From Metaphire vulgaris (lineage: Eukaryota > Annelida > Clitellata > Crassiclitellata > Megascolecidae), in assembly GCA_018105865.1 (NCBI GenBank), contig CM030853.1, forward strand, positions 6,704,075 through 6,768,074: a DNA stretch of 64,000 bases, given 5' to 3'. The notes below the pieces were generated by a model, which saw nothing but the letters and a program-made list of their open reading frames with translations, was not told the origin of the DNA and did not search any database. This document shows, in pieces, positions 57,701 to 64,000 of this stretch (positions are counted from its first letter, which is position 1; each line of letters opens with the position of its first letter). The translations under genes and the position numbers were made by a program.

Positions 57701-60543
57701 TTTGCAAAGATAATCTAAAATACAATGCGATTACCAGCTAATCAAGAACTTCTGCTATTCTTTCTCTTTCTTCTTCTCTTGCACATATGTACAGGTGCCC
57801 ACAGACAGACACATAAACACGACAGCTTCTTCAAAATATGTAGAAAGAAAATTCACTACTGAAAACAACTGCTGTTCATTATGTCAATATGCCAACAAAC
57901 TCTTCAATGAAAATTTATCTTAAATTGATAAATAGTCTTTCAATATGCCACTGTGTATAGATACAAGTGAAACCGATGCTTAATCAATGTGTCAGATAAC
58001 TACATTTATAAAAACCTGTCTGCCTTAAATTTAAATGGCTAAAAAGAACAAACAGTTGGTTCTGAGTTATATATTACACAACTCCAGAAATAGCATTTTG
58101 TACTAGATCTTATAAACAATGAATTACATTGTATATTATACTGCATATATCCTCTCTATAAATGATTTCAAAAGTCATGCTATTCTGATCACATATATTA
58201 TATCCCGAGTTCATCATAACAAATTTATTCCATAAAAGCCAAAACTATGAGGGACCAGCAGGCATTATCACTTATAGCAAAAATATCCATTAGATCTACG
58301 TACATCTTGCATTAGACCTGCATTGGCTAAAACATTATTTCACCATGCTAGATTTCAAATGACAATCATATAATCTATACAGCATTCTTCTTCTTGAGCC
58401 ATTTGTACTCCCAGCGGAGCATAGGCAAGATTAAAAATCCATCTTTTTGACTTGGCTTACCCACCATCGGCTGTCATCCGCCTGTCTGGCCGGACACCTT
58501 GGAATTGATCTGGATCTTTAATGATTTGATTTGGTGTGCCATCTGTACTGATGCCTCTGTGCATTATGATGTAGTGCTATAGAAGTTTCAGATTAAATTA
58601 GATTAGTTAGGCTGCAAACAAGATCTTTCCATTCATTCGATCTGCTGCCAGATCCAATATAGGCCAAAATCCTACAACATTACATATGGTCAAATCTCAT
58701 AACTCTGTGTTGAAAAAAAACTGTATCTGTTTCAAACTTATTTGCTTTACAATCAATTGTCTTACAATGGTAACTGCTGACCTATTCCAAATTTCTTTGT
58801 ATGCTGCAAAGGCTGATAATAATAAGCATTTCATTTTTCTCAGATTATAAAAAATAAGAATCACATTTTAAAATGAGACAATTACCTTGTCGCCATTATA
58901 TTCAATGTTAATAAGCTGATGATTCCAAAAATGAATGTTGTGAAGATGAGGAAGGACGCCACCCTCCTCCAATCGACCGACAAACCCACGAACTGGAATT
59001 TCATCTGGGAATTTAAAAAGAACTAACTTAAATCTTAATAAATGAAATACGATTTTTATATCTTACTTTATTTATCATGATTTAATAAGATAAAAGATAT
59101 TTAACATAGTTCATTGCTCATTGGTAAATACTAAACAAACTAAATCTGTCAAAAAGATTTAAGATATATATAAACAATAAATAGAAGAATCTGACACAAT
59201 AATTTTGAAACAGATCCAATAAGTTGGTACTGAGCCTATGACATACCTATGACAATTTCATAATAATAAAGATCTTCAATTGCATCACGAAGATGTTTGA
59301 TGTCCTCTTCACTTAACTTGAGCTTACAAAGCTCAACTTTATCCACATTTACTACAAATAAGTACCAAAAATGTCATTTGTTATTTGCAAATATATAGAT
59401 TAGCTAAAATGCTTTGCACAAGAGTCAAGCATATTTTAAAAGATTTTGCACAAATTGCACAAGCAAATGGGAACACTGCATACCTGACAATCTGCCTATC
59501 TGCTGCTGAATGCTGATGCTAGATCATCTGGCTGCCATGAGCCAAGCTACCGTTTGCTGGTCGGTCAAAGTTACAGCCCTGCAGCTTCTAAGTTTCTTAT
59601 GGTCCCAATAGTCTGATATAAATTACTGATTTGATTCAAATTTGATCTTTAGCACCAACTTCTTGATTCAATTCTAGCAAAATTTGTGATTTGCATGTCC
59701 CTACATGTGCTAGCTTTTGCCATGTGTTCAGCGCTCTAAATGTCCGTCTTTTCTCACTTACGTCTTCCTAATAGTATGAACAACCCAGAAATTTTGCCAG
59801 TTTCCGAGATTAAGGCTAAAACGCTTAGAGCAGGACCAGTATAAATCAGAGATGGGTAATTAATCAATTAGGAAGTAATTGATTAGCTAATCGATTAGAT
59901 GACCAGCTAATTGTAATTGTAATCAATTGGCAAATTTTATCAGCTAATCGTAATTCTAATCAATTAGAATTTACCTGCTAATTCTAATTATTTTTTAATT
60001 ACATGACAATTAGCCATCCGAGGCAGCCTGAGAATAATGTTGAAACGCATGCTCATAGTATAAAGCTGAGATGATCATGGTAGCATTAGCAAGGAAAAAC
60101 TTACAGCTGATAGATTAAGTGTTTTGTGTGATTGCTGTTGACAACTGGAAATGCCAGCCATTTCCAAACATTTGCAGCTGCATGCAATTACTGCAGATAT
60201 TAAATTAGTATTTTAAAACTGTTTTTGCGTGGTATGTCAACTATCGTAACATCGATAATCTAATCTAATTGTAATTCTAATTGATTAGACAGCAGCTAAT
60301 GCTAATTCTAATCAATTGGACAAAGTGTAGAACTAATTCTAATGCTAATCAATTAGGTGCTAGAAGCAACTAATTCTAATTCTAATTGATTAGATTTTTG
60401 TCTAATTGTGCCCATCTCTGGTATAAATATACAGCATTATAGGATCCAGGTCCCATAGGAATGTTAGTTCATTCCATGTCAGTGACTTCAGTCCAGGAAT
60501 TAAGATAACTTGGGAGGTTAACCCGGTCAAATAGCCTTATCAA

Positions 60544-60608
<65 letters not shown>

Positions 60609-60645
60609 GTGTGTATGTATATATATATATATATATATATGTAAT

Positions 60646-60677
<32 letters not shown>

Positions 60678-61099
60678 TACTGAGGTATATATACGGGCTA
60701 CGGGCCTCGAGGTACGGGCTACGGGCGCAAATGTACGGGCACGGGCCTTATACGGGCGGGCGCTAACAATATTTCTTTAATAAATTCAAGTTTATAATTG
60801 TTTAGCTTGCCTTTTCCTCCTCTTTTCCTAACAGCAACAAATAATGAATGTTCTATTGACAATTATACAATAGCTACAACTAAGCTGTAATAAAAATTTT
60901 AATTAGGGAACAGCTAAGAAAATAATTTAAAAAATATAATTAATGAAAATTATTTGATTTTGAGTTTACAAACGAATATTGTATTTAATAACAGCCCCGC
61001 CCGCACCTCGGGCCGGGCGGCAAGGTACGGGCTCTGGGCCGGGCCGCCTCAAAGCTCGGGCCTCGGGCTCGGACCGGGCCCCACCCCAGCATATACAGT

Positions 61100-61156
<57 letters not shown>

Positions 61157-62309
61157 GGTAACAGTAATGAAACATAAACCACACTGCCAAGACAGCTTGG
61201 AATCATTGAGTGGATTCAATATCGCTTGTGTCACTGCCACCATAAAAGATAATAATACACTGCCACACCATATTATTGTTGATAACAAAATATAATAGCA
61301 TGAAGATCTAGATGCAACAACTCACAAGGAAAAATGGAGAATTGGAAAATAAAAATTTGTCCCAGAAATACGTATAACATCTACCGGTAATGATAATTAT
61401 TAATTAACAACATTTTAATCTATCATCAAAGATAGATAACTCAAGTAATCTAATACCTTTAAAGGAAATGTTGTATAAAGAGAATGCCATACGATCGCCA
61501 TCTAAGACCTCGCCCAACGTAAGAGCTTTATGTTTAATCTGAAAAAATGTCAATAATCTCACATAGCAGCAATAAACAATATGAGAAGGTTTATTTGATG
61601 ATCAACAGCAATGAGCAATTATCCAACAGAAATCTTGAACTCAAATGCCAGCCTAACACAATTCTCAATATTTCACAATAAAGCTACAAAAGGATAATGT
61701 TAAGCTGCATCAAAACAAATACTCAAATCTGAACTCTATAATTAACAAGTGATGGACAAGTGAAACAATTATTCTCCAAACATTTCTTTAAATATCTAAA
61801 GACATAATGCCATGATTTAACTCATTAAAAATCATTATATTAAAATAATTCAACATTAAAGGTTATAAAACCAGGGACGCTATGGAGTTACAGCTAGATT
61901 CTTGCCAAGCAACCAGAGGAGAACAGGTTTGAATCTGACCTTATCCACTGCATAGCAAACTTGGGCAAATCATTTTACCCAAACTTGCCCCACACTTAAA
62001 ATTATTCACTTTGTTAATAACATCCTAACATATGTTAACATACATGTAATAATAATAATAATAATAGTAGTAATAATAGTAATATAGTAATAATAATAAT
62101 AATAACTAGGAAGTTAGTAGAGTGGTAACAGCATTGGGTGATTTAGGACATCTCTTATAAGGTGACTCAGCCTTTTTCTTTGGTAAATGAGGAGCAGTGA
62201 GATTGACTTTAGCTACACAGTTATCTGTGGCACTGCATGCCTGGCTGAGGGCTATATAAGATCAGTGCCGCCCTATGAGCCCGCGAGGCTCGGGAAGGAC
62301 TTTGACTTT

Positions 62310-62357
<48 letters not shown>

Positions 62358-63023
62358 TGACCAAATAAAAGCAATTAGGACCATTGTGCCATGTGTAAAT
62401 GAAGACCATTATTCCATGCATAAATGAGGACCATTAAGTCAGGCACATCAACCACAGATTGACATACTTTTATATTTGGTCATAGAACAAGTGAAATTAT
62501 CACTGGTCAGACCCATTAAAGCTTCAGGACTATTAACAAGTTCAGTCGCACATAGGCATGATCTTTAAACAAAAGATGCAAGAGATAGAACCACGCTTGT
62601 TCTCATTTCAATTTTCAGCCTGTATCTAAAGGAAGCATCACACATGACCAGGACCATCACAGGCTTAACAGCAATTGCTGACATGCATTCATCAATCAAA
62701 AAAAAACCTGCAGAACTAAATTATCATGCAAAACAGCACATTTACAGCCATCCCATTAAATGTCACATATCAAAAGCCATATTGCACACCATCCATTTAA
62801 AATGCCTGTCTTGCATCTTACAACTCCATTTCTGAATATAATAATCACACAACTCCAATGGCATCTAGATTGTGACACTAAGAATCTGACAGTATCACTT
62901 GAGTAAATTAATTTTCAGATTTTGTTATTCTACCTGGGTTGGTCTGCAGACAGGAAGTTGGTAATAATGATATGTCTCATGGGGGTTGAAATACGGTCCA
63001 ACCTTGTTCACATAGACAACAAC
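48081..63023 (-). CDS. TM9SF1: TM9SF1 orthologue (nonaspanin), 14 exons, first exon missing
   Basis: A nine-pass membrane protein of the endosome/Golgi family EMP70, involved in membrane-protein sorting and reported in autophagy. Exons, 5' to 3': 63023-62934, 61538-61457, 59351-59247, 59004-58886, 57714-57605, 56610-56547, 55234-55163, 52777-52633, 52403-52278, 51840-51748, 51542-51432, 51105-50943, 50231-50040, 48282-48081. They sum to 1674 nt, 557 codons plus stop, with every junction GT..AG and in phase. TM9SF1 rather than TM9SF2-4 is shown by [67 protein letters not shown], and the C-terminus [10 protein letters not shown]. The terminal K-x-D matches the family's Golgi retention signal. 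Human TM9SF1 has about 606 residues, so only about 45 N-terminal residues (signal peptide and first part of the lumenal domain) are absent. No lesions were seen. Confidence 0.95.
48426..49125. mobile_element. pogo/Tigger-like element (700 bp) in the last TM9SF1 intron
   Basis: It starts CAGTAAAACCTCTTCAGCTC and ends AAGCTAAAGAGGTTTTACTG. TA is on both sides. Inside it has repeats of TTTGGCGAG/GCTAAAGAGG. No transposase frame was seen. Confidence 0.8.
49450..49792. mobile_element. Partial relative of the 7341-9087 hAT-like element
   Basis: AAATTTAAAGTATTAAGGTG and GGGCCACGTAAAATCAGCCC GCGGGC...ATGTTGGACAGCAGTG align with 8868-9087. The left end is missing. Confidence 0.65.
50040..50231 (-). 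CDS. TM9SF1: TM9SF1 exon 14
   Basis: [20 protein letters not shown], then [19 protein letters not shown]. YxxSxxDYxWWW is a family motif. Donor CGG|GTTAGA. Confidence 0.96.
50232..50942 (-). other. TM9SF1 intron 13
   Basis: AT-rich, apparently unique sequence. No repeat or ORF I can support. Confidence 0.5.
50943..51105 (-). CDS. TM9SF1: TM9SF1 exon 13
   Basis: [20 protein letters not shown], then [20 protein letters not shown], ending GGFLPFS. Donor CAG|GTGAGT. Confidence 0.96.
51432..51542 (-). CDS. TM9SF1: TM9SF1 exon 12
   Basis: [20 protein letters not shown], then [16 protein letters not shown]. Acceptor TTGTGTAG, donor TCC|GTAAGT. Confidence 0.95.
51658..51704. repeat. (ATAC)n microsatellite
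   Basis: About twelve CATA units. Confidence 0.95.
51748..51840 (-). CDS. TM9SF1: TM9SF1 exon 11
   Basis: [20 protein letters not shown], then [10 protein letters not shown]. GGxxWxxN is a family motif. Donor CAG|GTGAGA. Confidence 0.95.
52278..52403 (-). CDS. TM9SF1: TM9SF1 exon 10
   Basis: [20 protein letters not shown], then [20 protein letters not shown]. Donor CAT|GTAAGC. Confidence 0.95.
52633..52777 (-). CDS. TM9SF1: TM9SF1 exon 9 (cytoplasmic loop)
   Basis: [20 protein letters not shown], then [20 protein letters not shown]. GWKxxHxDVFRxP is the family's most conserved loop. Donor CTTG|GTCTGC is non-standard after GT. Confidence 0.94.
53536..53607. mobile_element. piggyBac-like 72-bp MITE (copy 4)
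   Basis: It starts CCCGTTAACTGGGCACCCGA and ends TTGCCCAGTTAAGGGG. TTAA is on both sides (53532-53535, 53608-53611). The interior shares TCCATTTTATATTGAGTTAC with the other copies, inverted. Confidence 0.75.
53873..54125 (+). repeat. tRNA-derived SINE
   Basis: It begins GGTGCGTGGTGGAGCAGTGG. A-box TGGAGCAGTGGTTAGCCC and B-box GGTTCAACTCCC are separated as in tRNA. An unrelated body follows (CCAAGCACCCCAGCCGACCA, GGCTGGCAACCGCCCTCATT). The anticodon arm is not a clean tRNA, and the 3' body marks it as a SINE. Confidence 0.78.
55163..55234 (-). CDS. TM9SF1: TM9SF1 exon 8 (first membrane helix)
   Basis: The 72-bp phase-0 exon is a single transmembrane helix: [20 protein letters not shown] then IIL. 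Confidence 0.95.
55302..55476. mobile_element. pogo/Tigger-like MITE (copy 3)
   Basis: It starts CAGTAGAATCTCGTTATATT and ends GATATAACGAGGCTCTACTG. TA is on both sides. The inside repeats TTCGATATA(T/A)CCGAG. Confidence 0.82.
55933..56110. mobile_element. pogo/Tigger-like MITE (copy 4)
   Basis: It starts CAGTAGAACTTCACTATAAC and ends TATAATGAAGTCCTACTG. TA is on both sides. The interior matches 15908-16083. Confidence 0.82.
56547..56610 (-). CDS. TM9SF1: TM9SF1 exon 7 (end of the lumenal domain)
   Basis: [21 protein letters not shown], joined in phase to the first membrane segment. Donor GAG|GTTGTT is weaker than the others. Confidence 0.92.
56832..57502. mobile_element. hAT-like element with exact 8-bp duplication (671 bp)
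   Basis: It starts TAGAGGTGCACCAACTGAG and ends CGATAATCGGTGCACCTCTT. It is flanked by cttaaaat on both sides (56824-56831, 57503-57510). Subterminal ACCAGCCGATTA / TAATCGG repeats occur. No transposase was found. Confidence 0.85.
57605..57714 (-). CDS. TM9SF1: TM9SF1 exon 6 (lumenal)
   Basis: [20 protein letters not shown], then [16 protein letters not shown]. TYSVxW is a family motif. Donor AAA|GTAACT. Confidence 0.95.
57715..58885 (-). other. TM9SF1 intron 5, 1.2 kb
   Basis: Mostly unique AT-rich sequence. A GC-richer stretch at 58400-58560 (CATTTGTACTCCCAGCGGAG) looks like an old interspersed repeat but was not identified. Confidence 0.4.
58886..59004 (-). CDS. TM9SF1: TM9SF1 exon 5 (lumenal)
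   Basis: [20 protein letters not shown], then [20 protein letters not shown]. Acceptor AAATTCCCAG, donor AAG|GTAATT. Confidence 0.95.
59247..59351 (-). CDS. TM9SF1: TM9SF1 exon 4 (lumenal)
   Basis: [20 protein letters not shown], then [14 protein letters not shown]. The segment before the conserved D-x-x-P-x-R-G-F-V-G. Confidence 0.94.
59847..60420. mobile_element. hAT-like AT-rich element with exact 8-bp duplication (574 bp)
   Basis: It starts CAGAGATGGGTAATTAATCA and ends TCTAATTGTGCCCATCTCTG. It is flanked by gtataaat on both sides (59839-59846, 60421-60428). The outer 150 bp on each side are packed with TAATTCTAATCAATTAG motifs in both orientations. Confidence 0.88.
60546..60673. repeat. 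(TA)n/(GTATA)n tract
   Basis: Three TA runs separated by GTGTGTGTATGTATA. Confidence 0.93.
60690..61085. repeat. Two GC-rich CGGGC blocks around AT-rich DNA
   Basis: 60690-60765 (ACGGGCTACGGGCCTCGAGG) and 60999-61085 (CTCGGGCCGGGCGGCAAGGT). Both are built from CGGGC units and bounded outside by (TA)n and (CA)n. Possibly the two ends of one element; termini are not defined. Confidence 0.5.
61101..61156. repeat. (CA)n microsatellite
   Basis: About 27 perfect CA units. Confidence 0.97.
61457..61538 (-). CDS. TM9SF1: TM9SF1 exon 3 (lumenal)
   Basis: [20 protein letters not shown] then LYNISFK. Donor AAAG|GTATTA. Confidence 0.95.
61871..62105 (+). repeat. Probable tRNA-derived SINE with AAT tail
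   Basis: CTATGGAGTTACAGCTAGATT (A-box position) and ACAGGTTTGAATCTGACC (B-box). A body with CTTGGGCAAATCATTTTACC (a sequence common in animal SINEs) follows and ends in (AAT)n/(AGT)n. Confidence 0.6.
62310..62357. repeat. (AAT)n microsatellite
   Basis: About sixteen AAT units, with GCCGCCCTATGAGCCCGCGA upstream resembling a repeat end. Confidence 0.93.
62934..63023 (-). CDS. TM9SF1: TM9SF1 exon 2 (lumenal)
   Basis: It encodes [20 protein letters not shown] then [10 protein letters not shown]. Acceptor TATTTCAG, donor CAG|GTAGAA; phase 0 at both ends. [23 protein letters not shown] is the family hallmark. Confidence 0.95.
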
Positions 63024-64000
63024 CTGAAATACAAAATCTTTCATCATATCAGAAATTCAAGACAATTTCCACAAGTTCATTATCAAATCCTCTCATACTT
63101 TAAAGTCAAACACAGCAATCACAAATCAATAATAATCTTTATTTGTGACAAGCACAGCATCAAACAGTACACAAACAAGGAATAGCACAAATAAAATGAA
63201 CTAATAACTAATAAACTAAACACACACTTTACACAGTACAGCCACTATCATGGCCCATCCCGCCAGCCTTTGCCCTCAGACAAATTCTAGCAATGCACTC
63301 AGCAAAGTACAGTGGCTTCTTCGCATATTTATTGACAAAGGACACTTGTCGCTCTTTTACAACAACATGCATACTTTCCAAACCTGTCAAAACTATAATA
63401 CAATCAACATTACGTGCCTCACCTGCTTTACAAATTTTACATACAACTACAATCAATCAATCAATCAAACTTCTATAGTGCCACTATCATAATGCCCAGG
63501 GCATCAGCCGATGGTGCACCAAATCCAAATAGAATTACCCCGGTAGAACCAGGTCAAGCCAGAAGATCAACAACTACAATAATAAGGAATACGAGATTAA
63601 CACTGGGATGGTAATACAACTATAATAGGCCTAATTCACTTTCATGACACCTGTTCTACCAAACAAAGACATCAATCAATGGCCAATATAGAGTGCCATG
63701 AGAAGGGCAGATCGGATAATGCAAAAATCAAAATGGAAGTATGGACAAACTTTTATGATTCAGCAAAAGCATCAATGGCAATGAACACAATGCTTTTGCT
63801 GGATCGTTTCAGTGTGTTGACATTTCCATTCTGATGTCTACTTCTTCTGACATATTCTCATGGAAATATACAAAGAGTGACAAACCTTTAAAAGTTTTTA
63901 AAAATAATAATTCCTATTATTAAACTGACTGTATTATGCACCATGTTACCTGATGTCAGAAGCATGGGCACATCATTTATAAACCATCAAAATGTCTCAG
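63024..64000 (-). other. Upstream part of TM9SF1 intron 1
   Basis: No exon encoding the signal peptide is visible, so the first exon lies beyond 64000. Short (CAAT)n at 63453-63468. Confidence 0.5.
63117..63160 (-). repeat. LINE 3' end (CTTGTCACAAATAAAGATT)
   Basis: Reverse complement of the tail at 30225-30326, with only a short AAT tail left. Confidence 0.6.

Overview
This is a 64-kb piece of animal nuclear DNA, not bacterial or viral. Coding sequence is split into short exons with GT..AG introns, and the introns are packed with microsatellites, LINE and SINE remnants and many small DNA transposons. The two host genes have vertebrate-like exon structure (one exon is exactly 68 bp, as in vertebrate glycine/GABA receptors). 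The repeat content is unlike a mammal. I would guess an invertebrate, possibly an invertebrate deuterostome, but the sequence alone does not fix the species.

Two host genes converge. On the + strand a Cys-loop, glycine-receptor-like anion channel subunit runs from 4971 to 38444 in seven recognisable exons (4971-5032, 9153-9220, 12371-12600, 13986-14068, 15386-15517, 32785-33218, 38253-38444). All intron phases agree and give about 399 residues; only the signal-peptide exon(s) are missing. On the - strand a TM9SF1 (nonaspanin) orthologue runs from 63023 down to 48081 in fourteen exons. These are also phase-consistent (557 residues plus stop), with only the first exon missing.

The left end (1-3890) is a decayed CR1-like LINE with an esterase-like ORF1, an endonuclease and a reverse transcriptase. 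Its 3' end is repeated at 4077, and a related tail is carried by a tRNA-derived SINE and by several (ATT)n-ended fragments. The 17-kb fifth visible intron of the channel gene (15518-32784) is a graveyard of LINE fragments, hAT elements and low-complexity DNA. Between the genes (38445-48080) lies a decayed copy of a dispersed protein-coding family (40290-42853, - strand). It is split by a hAT element with an exact 8-bp target duplication that itself holds a hAT transposase fragment, GTACAA minisatellites and another repeat.

The most informative signal beyond the genes is the set of non-autonomous DNA transposons whose boundaries can be read exactly from inverted ends plus target duplications. 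They include hAT-like (8 bp), pogo/Tigger-like (TA), piggyBac-like (TTAA, 72 bp long) and two with 3-bp duplications (TAA, TAT). Some are nested three deep. A palindromic repeat built from GGACAAAATGTC units with a telomere-like core is the least familiar family here. I see no rRNA, CRISPR array, bacterial operon or functional tRNA gene.
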